Shown here piece after piece: positions 15,526 through 24,413 of a stretch of DNA of 33,740 bases. Every line of letters starts with the position of its first letter. Position 1 is the stretch's first letter. The notes beneath the pieces are model-generated. The model had not been told where the DNA came from. It did no database searches and worked only from the letters and a program-made list of their open reading frames with translations. The position numbers and the translations under genes were made by a program. This DNA comes from Planctomyces sp. SH-PL62 (GTDB taxonomy: Bacteria; Planctomycetota; Planctomycetia; Planctomycetales; Planctomycetaceae), in the NCBI GenBank assembly GCA_945893075.1, contig CAMDDX010000038.1, forward strand, positions 1 to 33,740, given 5' to 3'.

Positions 15526-17964
15526 GGCCTCATCATCGGAAAGCCCTTTCAGTTCTTGAATGCGGCGTTTCTTCCGTTCGGACTTGGTGCGGTCTTCGAG
15601 CTGCTGCTGTTGGTCAATGATCGACTTGAGAAGTTCGATCGCTTCCTGGAATGTCTCCAGCCGTTGCATTTCCTTGAGAATCGTATCCATCTGGTCGAGC
15701 ATCGTGCCGATCTGGACGATGGATTCGTCCAATCCCGGCAGCGGGTCTCGACCGTCGTCGAGCAGCAGCTTGAGCGCCCCTAGCGATTCGTCCACGGCAG
15801 GATAGTCGTCGGCATTCAACGAGTGGAGAGGTTTTACGATTTTCTCGTCGATTCGCTCCAACATTTGCGGCGTGTGAACCGCGTTGTTGATGAGCTCTTC
15901 GCGGATGTCCCGGAACGATTCCTCGACGGAAATGGTCTCGGTCGAGTTCTTGCGAATCGCGTGCAGCGACCGAATTACGCTGGCGATCACGCTGGTCATG
16001 GCCTCGGCCTTCTTGGCCTTTTGCTCTGCCGGCAGCTTCGCCGCGTCGTCGGCCTTCGAGCGGTACAGAATCAAGTCGGCCCGCGTCTGTTTGACTTCGG
16101 AGATGATCTGCTCGAAGCGTTTCCGCAGGTTCAATTCGCGTTGATAAAGCAGCGACAGCAGTTCCTCGTTGCTGACGATCTTGAACGTGAATTTCTGACT
16201 GCGAGCGACATGTGGGCCGTTGAGGTTGTCGGCGTCCTCAGCCACAACCGTCAGCGTCAGCTTCTGGCCGATCTCCAAATCCATTTTCAGGATCTCAAAG
16301 CGTTCGGTCGGATCATCGTCATCCGCTTGCAGTTTGAACTCACGCGGCTCGCCATTCGGAGATTTTGTCAGCGATCGTGTCTCCCACGGTTCTTTGTCAT
16401 CGATCTGAAATTCAAACCGCACGTCTTTGATGCCGTAATCATCCGTGATGAGCGCAGCGACCGGGATCTCCGCTTTACGAGTCACTGACGTGCCGATCCC
16501 TTCCAGTTCCGCCGCGATGCTCGGCGCGTTATCGGCGATACCATGAATCGTGATCCGAGCTGGATCGGCCCCAATGATGTCGTCGGTGTCTTCGAGGAAG
16601 ATTTTCAGCGCCACATCCGGTGGCATCGCGAACGGTTTTCCCAACGGAGTGTCGAGCTTCTCGAAGCGTTGCTTCGCCGGATCGGTTGCCGACTCGGTGA
16701 GCACGAATGGCAACACAATCTCACGCCGCTCGGCATCGAAGAACTTCGCGGCGCGGTCGGCGGAGATCGGTTCGACTTGCAGCGTCTGTCCGTCCGCGGA
16801 TCGAGTCGTCAGCGAGGCTTCACTCGGCGACAGCGTCAATTCGTGTGGTCCGTATTGCAGCCGAGCACGCACGAGTGGCTTATTGGATTTCGCTCGCAAC
16901 AGGAAATCGGTCTCGACTGGAAACGACATCTGTGTCCCTTGCACCGAGACAGTCTCGCGCACTGGCTGTTTCGTGGTCTCATCGAGCTTGCTCCGCTTCG
17001 TGTGCTCCGGGAAGAAGCACTCGGCCGCGAGCACATCGACGCGCGGCGGATCAACGACTCGCACGCGATACGCATCGCGGTTTGTGAAGTCACCGGCCGT
17101 CACCCAGAAGTCGGCGTCGTCCAGCAGATCATCAATCGCGTGTTTGAACCGCCGCTCACCCGCCGAGAAGCAGGTCGCTCGGCCGTAACCGCGGCCGCCA
17201 CCGAGCCGATATTGCAGATCAACCCGTTCCGGGACTTTCTTGCCAGCCGGCACATCGAACAGCAACACCAGATCGCTGCCGCGCGGATGCTTGTACTGGC
17301 CTTCGACGAACGGCTTCACCCGATCTCCCGGCTGAGCCAACACGGTCGCGACGAGCTCCACTTCGCGCGGCCAATACGTGTCTTCCAACCCGACGTAACC
17401 GGCTCGCCAGCGAGCAAACGCTTGCGGACACATCGCCGCGAACGCGATCAGCGACACGATCAACACCCCCGCCGCCGTCGTCACTCGACGCAGCGGTCGC
17501 CGATCAAACACCTCGCCAACATCAACAGTCTTCAAAGCTGACACCGCCTCGAGCATCGTCCGTTCAAGCATCGCCGAAGTCAGCGCAGTGTGCGATTCCG
17601 TCTGCCCCGCCGACTCGACCGCCGTCACCAGCCGGTCGTTCAATTCCGGAAACCGCTTCTCCAAAACGAGCGCCAGCGACTTCGTGCGGAAGCTGCGAAA
17701 CACTCGGAACACGATCAGCACCAACACGACCGCAGTCACCGTTCCGATGACCGCCATGTCCAACGCGACTCGCAACCAACGAGCCGGCTCCAATCGCCGC
17801 ACCGCAAACACCGCCGAGTCGAGGCCGAGGCTAAACCAGAAGAACAATCCAAGGGCGACGAACGCCAGCGCAATCCCTTCCAAAAGGACGTATCGCCGAA
17901 TACGCGACTTCAACTCCGCGAGGATCGCTTCGACTTCGGGAGGAAGTTGGATGTGCTCGAACAT
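15520..17964 (-). CDS. Large membrane protein, DUF4175-like, of the BatA/VWA operon
   Basis: An 814-aa protein. The N-terminal membrane part has helices at about 28-50, 66-90 and 162-180 separated by a cytoplasmic segment (LALVLEKRFPELNDRLVTAVE). This is followed by a large extracytoplasmic part with beta-sandwich-like stretches (about 200-600; TDDYGIKDVRFEFQIDDKEPW) and a C-terminal helical/coiled-coil region (about 610-814; ELNLRKRFEQIISEVKQTRADL ... IDQQQQLEDRTKSERKKRR). The layout matches DUF4175-type proteins found beside BatA and VWA genes in planctomycetes. The start ATG is at 17962-17964. The stop overlaps the longest reading frame of the next gene. Function unknown; probably a scaffold linking the membrane to the helical secreted partners downstream. 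Confidence 0.75.
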   Translation of the reverse strand: MFEHIQLPPEVEAILAELKSRIRRYVLLEGIALAFVALGLFFWFSLGLDSAVFAVRRLEPARWLRVALDMAVIGTVTAVVLVLIVFRVFRSFRTKSLALVLEKRFPELNDRLVTAVESAGQTESHTALTSAMLERTMLEAVSALKTVDVGEVFDRRPLRRVTTAAGVLIVSLIAFAAMCPQAFARWRAGYVGLEDTYWPREVELVATVLAQPGDRVKPFVEGQYKHPRGSDLVLLFDVPAGKKVPERVDLQYRLGGGRGYGRATCFSAGERRFKHAIDDLLDDADFWVTAGDFTNRDAYRVRVVDPPRVDVLAAECFFPEHTKRSKLDETTKQPVRETVSVQGTQMSFPVETDFLLRAKSNKPLVRARLQYGPHELTLSPSEASLTTRSADGQTLQVEPISADRAAKFFDAERREIVLPFVLTESATDPAKQRFEKLDTPLGKPFAMPPDVALKIFLEDTDDIIGADPARITIHGIADNAPSIAAELEGIGTSVTRKAEIPVAALITDDYGIKDVRFEFQIDDKEPWETRSLTKSPNGEPREFKLQADDDDPTERFEILKMDLEIGQKLTLTVVAEDADNLNGPHVARSQKFTFKIVSNEELLSLLYQRELNLRKRFEQIISEVKQTRADLILYRSKADDAAKLPAEQKAKKAEAMTSVIASVIRSLHAIRKNSTETISVEESFRDIREELINNAVHTPQMLERIDEKIVKPLHSLNADDYPAVDESLGALKLLLDDGRDPLPGLDESIVQIGTMLDQMDTILKEMQRLETFQEAIELLKSIIDQQQQLEDRTKSERKKRRIQELKGLSDDEAK

Positions 17965-18006
17965 ATGGCTTTGCCGTCCAAATAAGATTTGGTGATTCGC
18001 AGCCGA

Positions 18007-18252
18007 TTAAGAGAGTCGTTGATAGAGATCAGCGTTCTTGGCCACGACTTGTTCGGAGACCTCTTGAAACTTCACGTCAACCCGCTTCGGCGGCGAAAGA
18101 ATTCGGCGTCCGCTCTTGGCCTGGTCACGTCGAGCGTCGTCCAACATCTTGTGGACGTCGTAGCCACTCGCCGCAGCAAGTTCCTCTTTGATGCGGCGCA
18201 CTTCTGCGAGGATGTCATCGGCCGAGCCACAATCAAGTTCAGGCGAATTCAT
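18007..18252 (-). CDS. Small partner (putative antitoxin) of PIN-domain toxin
   Basis: An 81-aa protein, MNSPELDCGSADDILAEVRR then IKEELAAASGYDVHKMLDDA, ending KNADLYQRLS. The pattern EVRRIKEELA..xYDxxxxxxD resembles small proteins commonly found beside PIN toxins. No classical AbrB or RHH fold is obvious. The start ATG (18250-18252) lies 2 bases after the PIN stop, and its GGGAGAG ribosome-binding site overlaps the end of the PIN gene, so the two are coupled. Toxin-first order. Antitoxin role is inferred from position. Confidence 0.7.
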   Translation of the reverse strand: MNSPELDCGSADDILAEVRRIKEELAAASGYDVHKMLDDARRDQAKSGRRILSPPKRVDVKFQEVSEQVVAKNADLYQRLS

Positions 18253-18254
18253 GG

Positions 18255-18728
18255 TTACTCTCCCAACAATTCGAGCGGTGTGCAGAGGATCGGCATCTGG
18301 AAACCAAACGCCGCGATCAACTCGGAAAGCTCTCGCATGATCGTTGCGTTGGCGATGTGCCGACAATTCCACGTCAACAGGATATCGACTTCCGCGACTG
18401 AGGCCACGGCGATGTGAGCCGCGTCGCGCAGAGCTTTCGGAGGCAACAATTCAGACGCCAGGATGGCCGCCGCCAGTTCATCAACACGAGCACTAATCTC
18501 CAAGAGTGGAAGTCCGTCGAGAAATGCCATTCGTCGTCCGGCCGCATCGGCATCTCCGGCCGCCGCTTCGCTGAGTACAACTTGCGAGGTGCAAAGTTCG
18601 AACGACTTGCGTTGGTTGTTCCACCAATCGTGAGTGGCCTGCTGTTTTGCCGCTCGTTTGATGTCGCTGGCTGGCCACGCCGCGAGATAGCTGGGAATCG
18701 TCGTCTCAATGTAGACCAACTTCGGCAT
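18255..18728 (-). CDS. PIN-domain ribonuclease toxin (VapC-like)
   Basis: A 157-aa PIN-fold protein; VapC-type toxins cut RNA using Mg2+ held by acidic residues. Candidate acidic residues are E8 (VYIETTIPSYL, glutamate in place of the more usual aspartate), E54 (VVLSEAAAG) and D102 (KALRDAAHIAVA). The motif LLTWNCRHIAN at 118-127 is typical of this subfamily. Length is normal and there is no sign of decay. It sits 31 bases after the stop of the VWA/GATase-like gene and directly before its small partner, all in the same direction. Confidence 0.85.
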   Translation of the reverse strand: MPKLVYIETTIPSYLAAWPASDIKRAAKQQATHDWWNNQRKSFELCTSQVVLSEAAAGDADAAGRRMAFLDGLPLLEISARVDELAAAILASELLPPKALRDAAHIAVASVAEVDILLTWNCRHIANATIMRELSELIAAFGFQMPILCTPLELLGE

Positions 18729-18759
18729 CGCAGTATCCGGTCAAGCCCAAGTCAAATCA

Positions 18760-21264
18760 TCACGCCAGCTTCAACAGTTTTCTCGTCAACCACTCCGCCG
18801 ACAACAGGCCCACTAACACATACAGCACCCAGTCACGATCCCAAAGCGTTCGCAGCCGCTCATCGACCAAGAATTCTTCGCCGTGATTCGGCAGCAGTTT
18901 CGGTAACGCGGCCGCAGTGCTTTCATCCAGTTGCAAGTACGCCCCGCCGGTTTCGTCGGCCAAGGCGCGGAGCAGTTGGACGTTCTGCCGAGCGTTGGCG
19001 GTTTCCAAGTTCGGGAGTGAAACGTCAAGTTTTTCCGAAAGCTTGTCGGTCGAGTCCGGGATCGTCAGTTCCAAGCGGTACGTCCCCGGCAGGCTCAGCC
19101 GGAAATCTCCGACGAATTGGCCGGGGCGTTGGCGGTCGGCTAATAGCTTCATTGGGGGAAGCAGCGGGCGACCGGAGGGATCGTAGATGTCGCAGTTGAC
19201 CGACTCGGCCGTGAGCGGTTGGAACTGAGCGTCGCTGAGCAACGCTCGCACATGCGCCGTTTGGCCGAGCAAGTATTGATTCCGTTCGAGCAACAACATG
19301 CCGCGCAGCGTGCCCCGCTTAAGCCGCGTCGTGCTGAGTTCTCGAATCGCCTTCGTCCAGAAGCGATCGAAATAGTCCTCGTCGATGGCTCGCAGCCGCC
19401 AGACCTCGCCGGCTCCGACATACAGCGTGCGACCCGATCCATAGAACTGCGACGCCAACCAAATCGGAGCACCGTAACTGGTCTCGGCGCGCGGATCGGT
19501 GAAGTTGGCATACACGGTCGCTCCCGCTTTCGAGCCGGCCGTCGGATAGCAGCGATAGATTCCGGGGAACTCTTTCCACAGGAGCGCGCTGCTGATCGGG
19601 TCTTCGGTCAGCAACAAGAATCCCGCTTCGAGACCGGCTCGCGAGAAGCCAATCGGCCAAGCTGCCGGGCCGCTTGCGTCGGCGAGCAGATCAGACGCCA
19701 GCGAACTGAGCGTCACCGGACAGAGTTCTTGAATCGGCTTCACTTCTTCGCCGCCGCTCGCCAGCGAGGACGTGTTGACGTCTCCCGCCACGAGGATCAG
19801 GCCGCCCGATTGCGCGAAGACCCATTCACGCAGGATCGACTGTTGCTCCGGCGTCACCTTGCGCCAGTCGGGATCGAACGCCACGATCACGTCGTACGGA
19901 AACAGTTCGTCGCGGGTCTTCGGGAAGTCGAACAGCAGCTTGTTCGATTCCTGGCTGACCGCCGTGCCGGGATCGGCCGTTTGCAGCAGCACATCGACTT
20001 CGATGGCTTTGTGCCGGAAGAGCATGTTCTTCAAGAAGACGTAATCGCGCATCGGCCCACCCGCGAACAGCAGCACTTTCGTCTTGCGGTCGGTAACGCG
20101 GATCGTCTTGCGACGTTCGTTGTCGGCGTCGCTCAGTTCGCTGGTCTTCGCGGCTGGCTTCGCGCGCAGCAGGTACTCGACCGAACCGGTCGTCGCCGGG
20201 TTCTGCTGAAACTTCACCTCGATCGGCACGCCGTTATCCGCCAGCGCGAGCTCTTTCGATTCGACCAGACTCGGCTCCGACGTCTCCCCTTCGGGCCGCG
20301 ACAGCAACTCAACGACCGCGCTCTTCCCCGCGAGTCCCTCGGCCTGCACAAACGCGGTGATCTCAAATGGATCGCCAAGATGTGCATCGGTCGGAGCCTG
20401 CACACTGGCAATCGACAAGTTGACCGGCGGCTGAGTCCCACCGACTCCGACCGTGACCAACCGCGTCTTCGACTGCGCCGCGAAGTGACTCGCCGCCGAC
20501 GGATCAATGCCGGCATTCGCCGCACCGTCGGAAATCACGATCACTCCCGACAACGATTTGCCCGTGACCTGTCGCACAAGTTCGAGCACCGACTCGCCGA
20601 GCCGAGTCTCGACCCCGCGCGGCTTGAGAACTTCATCCCAATTGGGACCGCCTTCCTGTGGGGCAGGTTTGTTACCTGCCCGTCCTTTGCCGTCAGCGTT
20701 CTCCGGGCCGGGCAGGTTGGAAAACTGCCCCACGACGCGCGGATCCTTCGTGCGAAACAGCCAATGCGGCCCCGCCTGCGTCGAGTCAAACGTGAAAACG
20801 CTGACGTCATGATTCCGCTGCAACTCCGCAATCAATGGCGACCGTTCCAACAACTCGCGCACCGCATCTGCTCGTGGTCGAGCCGGCTTAGCCTCAGCAC
20901 CGTCTGACTTCGCCGAGTCGGCCTCATCAGGTGAGGTTTCCGGCAACTGCATCGACAGCGAGGTGTCCACCGCGATCGCGACTCGCGACGGTCGAAACGA
21001 TGTTGTCTGAGTCCGCTCCTGCGGATTGACGGCAATTGCAATCAACCCGCCCCACGCTCCCAATCGCAGGACGAGCAACCACACCTTCCAAGCCGGATGC
21101 AACTCCTGAGTGTCCCGCAAATACAACGAGACAATCCACACGACACCGATCACTGCCAACGCCAGCCAGCCCAACCACATCAAGGGACTGGTCGGCAAAT
21201 CGACTTCCCACGCTATGCGGGTGTCAGCGGCCAGAGTCACAGCGGTGAAGGCAGCATTGGTCAT
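18760..21264 (-). CDS. Membrane VWA protein with glutamine-amidotransferase-like domain
   Basis: An 834-aa protein. Helices at about 30-49 and 62-80 anchor it, and a last helix lies at about 808-826. A VWA domain (about 92-275) carries the MIDAS motif D100-T-S102-L-S104 (AIAVDTSLSMQLPE) and a downstream VIVISDGAANAG (D246). The middle (about 400-620) has the GATase1-like fold of this family (KVLLFAGGPMRDYVFLKNML; PYDVIVAFDPDW). The C-terminal part is beta-rich (FRLSLPGTYRLELTIPDS). Residues about 178-203 are encoded by an in-frame paired repeat. GGAGG lies upstream of the ATG (21262-21264), but 16 bases away. Works presumably with the BatA-like protein encoded upstream. Function unknown. Confidence 0.82.
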   Translation of the reverse strand: MTNAAFTAVTLAADTRIAWEVDLPTSPLMWLGWLALAVIGVVWIVSLYLRDTQELHPAWKVWLLVLRLGAWGGLIAIAVNPQERTQTTSFRPSRVAIAVDTSLSMQLPETSPDEADSAKSDGAEAKPARPRADAVRELLERSPLIAELQRNHDVSVFTFDSTQAGPHWLFRTKDPRVVGQFSNLPGPENADGKGRAGNKPAPQEGGPNWDEVLKPRGVETRLGESVLELVRQVTGKSLSGVIVISDGAANAGIDPSAASHFAAQSKTRLVTVGVGGTQPPVNLSIASVQAPTDAHLGDPFEITAFVQAEGLAGKSAVVELLSRPEGETSEPSLVESKELALADNGVPIEVKFQQNPATTGSVEYLLRAKPAAKTSELSDADNERRKTIRVTDRKTKVLLFAGGPMRDYVFLKNMLFRHKAIEVDVLLQTADPGTAVSQESNKLLFDFPKTRDELFPYDVIVAFDPDWRKVTPEQQSILREWVFAQSGGLILVAGDVNTSSLASGGEEVKPIQELCPVTLSSLASDLLADASGPAAWPIGFSRAGLEAGFLLLTEDPISSALLWKEFPGIYRCYPTAGSKAGATVYANFTDPRAETSYGAPIWLASQFYGSGRTLYVGAGEVWRLRAIDEDYFDRFWTKAIRELSTTRLKRGTLRGMLLLERNQYLLGQTAHVRALLSDAQFQPLTAESVNCDIYDPSGRPLLPPMKLLADRQRPGQFVGDFRLSLPGTYRLELTIPDSTDKLSEKLDVSLPNLETANARQNVQLLRALADETGGAYLQLDESTAAALPKLLPNHGEEFLVDERLRTLWDRDWVLYVLVGLLSAEWLTRKLLKLA
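20658..20733. repeat. Hairpin pair inserted in frame inside the VWA gene
   Basis: Unit one, 20658-20682: GTGGGGCAGG, loop, CCTGCCCG. Unit two, 20708-20733, is the same type in opposite orientation (on the minus strand GTGGGGCAG, loop, CCTGCCCGG). It lies wholly within the coding sequence and encodes a Gly/Pro/Asn-rich loop (residues about 178-203) between elements of the VWA domain. The same kind of pair is intergenic elsewhere in the window. Confidence 0.75.
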
Positions 21265-21326
21265 CGACAGTTCTTTTCAACCTCCAGGTCAATCAGCTTT
21301 GCAGCAACAATTCCAACAGCACAGGA

Positions 21327-21584
21327 CTACGTTCCCAAAGACTCGCGAATCTGTTTGAGCGTCTTGCGAGGCCCGATGGCAGCGCGGCGTTCGGCATCGG
21401 CGAGGTAAGCCATGAATTCCGCACTCGATCGCAAGGCGAGGACTTCTTCGTCCGAGTCATCCGCTGGAACGATCGCGAAGCGTGTTTGCCCATTCGATTG
21501 GAGAAACACAACGTCGTTCTGCTCGGCGGCTCCCAAGACTTCGGACAAAGTTGATCGTGACGAATCGAGTGTGGCGCTCTTCAT
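21327..21584 (-). CDS. Antitoxin, Phd/YefM-like, partner of RelE/ParE-type toxin
   Basis: An 85-aa protein, MKSATLDSSRSTLSEVLGAA ... NDVVFLQSNGQTRFAIVPAD, ending RKTLKQIRESLGT. The N-terminal half looks like the Phd/YefM fold (a short strand, then LSEVLGAAEQNDVVFLQSNGQ), the acidic C-terminal half like a toxin-neutralising tail. The ATG (21582-21584) overlaps the toxin stop as ATGA. A longer frame to 21713 lies inside the toxin gene and is rejected. Toxin precedes antitoxin, the reverse of classical relBE. Likely represses its own promoter if one exists, but no promoter is visible because the module is coupled to the upstream batA-like gene. Confidence 0.78.
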   Translation of the reverse strand: MKSATLDSSRSTLSEVLGAAEQNDVVFLQSNGQTRFAIVPADDSDEEVLALRSSAEFMAYLADAERRAAIGPRKTLKQIRESLGT

Positions 21585-21877
21585 AATGGGATCACCTTTC
21601 CGTCGATCGTCAGTTGGTTGTGTTCCTTGTGGCCCACAGCGACGACGATGACCAGAATACGCTCGTGCTCGACGTTGTAGAAGACGCGGAAGTCCCCAAC
21701 TCGAAGTTCCCAAGCGGCGACCGGATTTGGCCGCAGTAGCTTCCGATGCTTTGTGGGAGTGGTCGGCTCATGGCTCAGTTGTGTTTCAATCGAATCCAAC
21801 AGTGTTCTTCGATCTCGCGACGAGAACTCCGCCAATTGACGTTCGGAGTCCGCTGAAAACTCAATCTCATAGATCAT
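21581..21877 (-). CDS. RelE/ParE-family toxin
   Basis: A 98-aa protein, [20 protein letters not shown], with RDRRTLLDSIETQLSHEPTT, AAWELRVGDFRVFYNVEHER and ILVIVVAVGHKEHNQL. The WELRVGDFRVFY motif and size are typical of the RelE/ParE superfamily, whose members cut mRNA on the ribosome or poison gyrase; which applies here cannot be told. Its ATG overlaps the stop of the BatA-like gene (ATGA), an unusual coupling of a toxin gene to an envelope gene. Its own stop overlaps the antitoxin start. Confidence 0.88.
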   Translation of the reverse strand: MIYEIEFSADSERQLAEFSSRDRRTLLDSIETQLSHEPTTPTKHRKLLRPNPVAAWELRVGDFRVFYNVEHERILVIVVAVGHKEHNQLTIDGKVIPL

Positions 21878-24165
21878 CGACTGGCTCCCGCAGCCGGCCG
21901 ATGATGGTAGCTCAATCGGTACGCCATGAATTGTTCAGCGATCAGCAACACGGCCAGCAGCAGCAGCAGAGCGTCGCGGACTTCGCTGCCAATGTCACGG
22001 CCCGCAATCCACGAGAACTCGCCCGGCTCTTGGATGCTGACGCGAATTTTTTCGCCGAGTTGTTTGCGAATCAGTTCGGTCGTCGCCAGCGAGAGATCGC
22101 TTTCGTCAGCCGGAAAGTTGTAGGTGATCCACCGCTCGAACGGGACTTGATTCAGGTCGAGCAAGCGGACTCGATACAGACCCGGCAAGTCGGTGTCGCG
22201 AAATGTGGCGGTGAGGCGCAGTTTCGGCGCTGAGGTTTGGGATAACGGCTCTCGGCCATCGGCTTTCGGCTCTCGGCCGGACGTGCCCGCATCGGGTGCG
22301 GCTTGCAAACGGATCGTCCGTTCGCCAGCCGGATCGGGGACGACGATGTCGATCATGTCGGTGAACTCGCTGGGGTTGAGCGACAGTTCAATCGGTTCAC
22401 CGGCGAGGCGGCGTTCGAGTTGGCGGTCGCTGCGAGCGATGTGCTTTTGCAGTTCGAGTTGCAGCACGACATAGCTGGCGTACTTGGCCCAGTTGTTCCA
22501 GGCCGGACCGCAGGTCGTCAGACAAGTGATGACGTTCCCTTTGCCGAAGCGGTGATGAAACATCAGCGGCTGCCGATTGCGGAGCGTCGCAATCGTCTGC
22601 ACTCCGTCACCGCGAGCTTGATCGTCTCGCGGCCAGCTCGCGGCAGCCGGGAAGAATTTCGCCACGCGAGTCACATCGAGATACGGATTCTCTTGCCCTT
22701 CAAAAACTCGAAAGATCGGATGCGACGCGAGCACGAGGTCCGGGCCGGAGTCCTCAACGATTGGCAGGTCGCGCGGAGCCGTATCGAGCGGCACCGGGAA
22801 CAAACCTTTGCCCTCTTTGAAAAGCGACTCGTTGTAAAACGCCGTCTTGACCGACGGGCCAACGAACCACGCCAGACCTCCGCCCGCCGCGACGTATTTT
22901 TCCAGCGGATCGAGCGCATCGGCCGGCAAGTCGGCAACGTTCAACAGATAGATTGCTTGAAACTCGTCGATCGGACGCCGCCGCAGATAATCGACCGTCT
23001 CGATCTGCGGAGCGAACCCGGTGATGCGTGGATCGGCCGCGAGAGCATCGACGACATACGAGCCTTCATCGCCGCTCGGATCACCGTCCACGATCAAGAC
23101 CTTGTGAACCGCCGACGTCTCAAGTGCCAGCAACCGCGAGTTGTCTTCCGACAACGGATCCCCTTCGAGACTGACTCGCACGTCGTGTTTCTTTGGCGTC
23201 TCGAACACGAGATCAAATTCGCGCTCGACCGACTCACCCGCTTCGATCTTGTCAAACGTCAGCGTCATCGGCAGCTTCTGGCCGTCCTGATGCACGCTCA
23301 AGCGGACTTCGGTCGCGGCTTGTTCGGAAAAATTCTTGACGGTGACTCGCAACCGCACCGGCACTCCGGCCGCCGCGACTTGCAGGTCGCCGGACAAATC
23401 GGTCACGGCGAGATTCGCGTGCCGCTGCTCGACCGTCTTCACGAAGTTCAACGTCACCCCCGCCGCGTCGAGAATCTCGGCGGCGGACGACATCGCCTTC
23501 TGATCCTGCCAATCGCGCTGCCGGAAATCGGACAGCACATGCAGATGCTTGATCGCTCCGACGTCTTCCTTGTCTCCGAAGAGCGTCCGCGCCGCCGTCA
23601 GGCCATCGACCAGCGACAATGCTCGGTGCGATGGTTTGAGGTTTTCCAGCTTCGTATCAAGTTCCGCGACGAACGAATCGCTGACATCCCGCTGCGAAAA
23701 CACCGGCTGCTCCGGGTTCGACAGCAGGACGAGCGTAAAGATCTGCGTCCCCGGCCGCCGCGAGCCTTCCGCCACCAACTTCTTGATGACCGACACCCCT
23801 TCGCCAAACGCCGTCGTGTCGCCAATCCGATCGCGCATCGAGCCGCTGTCGTCCAGTAAGACCATGTGATGCGTGCGAGCCCCACGAAACACCGACAACT
23901 GGCTCGGATCGAGAATCAGCCGAGCGATCAGCAGCATCAATCCCAGCACCAGCAAGATTCGCAGCAGCAACAGAATCAACTGCTCGATCAGCACTCGGCG
24001 ACGATTGCGTTGCTGGCTGGCCAGCAGGAATTCCATCGCCGCGAATCGGACCCGGCGAAACCGCAGCCGATTGATCAAATGAATGATGATCGGCGCGGAA
24101 ATCAGCGCCGTGCCGGCCATGACAAAGCCAGGATTCAGAAAATGTTGCAGCAGCCAAGAAGGCAT
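21874..24165 (-). CDS. BatA-like membrane protein with VWA domain
   Basis: A 763-aa protein. The N-terminus [18 protein letters not shown], followed by [25 protein letters not shown], matches the N-terminal signature of BatA proteins, with helices at about 8-30 and 60-83. The VWA domain (about 98-275) has the MIDAS D105-D-S107-G-S109 ([11 protein letters not shown]). Then come an Ig-like segment ([20 protein letters not shown]), a GATase-like domain (about 345-560; [17 protein letters not shown]) and a last helix ([20 protein letters not shown]). The open frame extends to 24399, but those 78 extra residues are translated repeat. I chose the ATG at 24163-24165. No Shine-Dalgarno is evident. 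BatA genes normally follow MoxR and DUF58 genes; neither is found upstream here. Confidence 0.85.
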   Translation of the reverse strand: MPSWLLQHFLNPGFVMAGTALISAPIIIHLINRLRFRRVRFAAMEFLLASQQRNRRRVLIEQLILLLLRILLVLGLMLLIARLILDPSQLSVFRGARTHHMVLLDDSGSMRDRIGDTTAFGEGVSVIKKLVAEGSRRPGTQIFTLVLLSNPEQPVFSQRDVSDSFVAELDTKLENLKPSHRALSLVDGLTAARTLFGDKEDVGAIKHLHVLSDFRQRDWQDQKAMSSAAEILDAAGVTLNFVKTVEQRHANLAVTDLSGDLQVAAAGVPVRLRVTVKNFSEQAATEVRLSVHQDGQKLPMTLTFDKIEAGESVEREFDLVFETPKKHDVRVSLEGDPLSEDNSRLLALETSAVHKVLIVDGDPSGDEGSYVVDALAADPRITGFAPQIETVDYLRRRPIDEFQAIYLLNVADLPADALDPLEKYVAAGGGLAWFVGPSVKTAFYNESLFKEGKGLFPVPLDTAPRDLPIVEDSGPDLVLASHPIFRVFEGQENPYLDVTRVAKFFPAAASWPRDDQARGDGVQTIATLRNRQPLMFHHRFGKGNVITCLTTCGPAWNNWAKYASYVVLQLELQKHIARSDRQLERRLAGEPIELSLNPSEFTDMIDIVVPDPAGERTIRLQAAPDAGTSGREPKADGREPLSQTSAPKLRLTATFRDTDLPGLYRVRLLDLNQVPFERWITYNFPADESDLSLATTELIRKQLGEKIRVSIQEPGEFSWIAGRDIGSEVRDALLLLLAVLLIAEQFMAYRLSYHHRPAAGASR

Positions 24166-24413
24166 GAGGAGGAGAAATCCGAAGTTCCAAACTCGAAATC
24201 CGAAATCCGAATGAGCAACGCTGGCGGAACAGTAATCGTGACACGGATCAGCCGCAAACGCTTCCAACGGTCGCGTGATCGAGTGGGAGGGTCGCAAGCG
24301 TATTGCTTGAGGGTCGCGAGAAGCGGGATAAACTGCCCGCGCAAGGCTCAGTGATTCGAGGTCCGCGACGGACCCGCTCCGCTTGGGACAGGCACGCAAG
24401 GCAAGTTGCCAAC
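24166..24413. promoter_or_regulatory. Divergent intergenic region between batA-like and WD40 genes, with a lone heptad array
   Basis: About 250 bases that must hold the promoters of the leftward operon and the rightward WD40 gene. At 24174-24215 units such as AAATCCG recur every 7 bases, without an obvious inverted partner. A short hairpin (GTCCG, CGA, CGGAC) lies at about 24361-24373. I could not identify convincing -35/-10 boxes. Confidence 0.4.

Noticed and set aside
21874-24399. BatA-like protein starting at 24399
   Set aside because: The first 78 residues have no resemblance to BatA, and part is translated heptads; the FLNPGF signature begins just after ATG 24163-24165.
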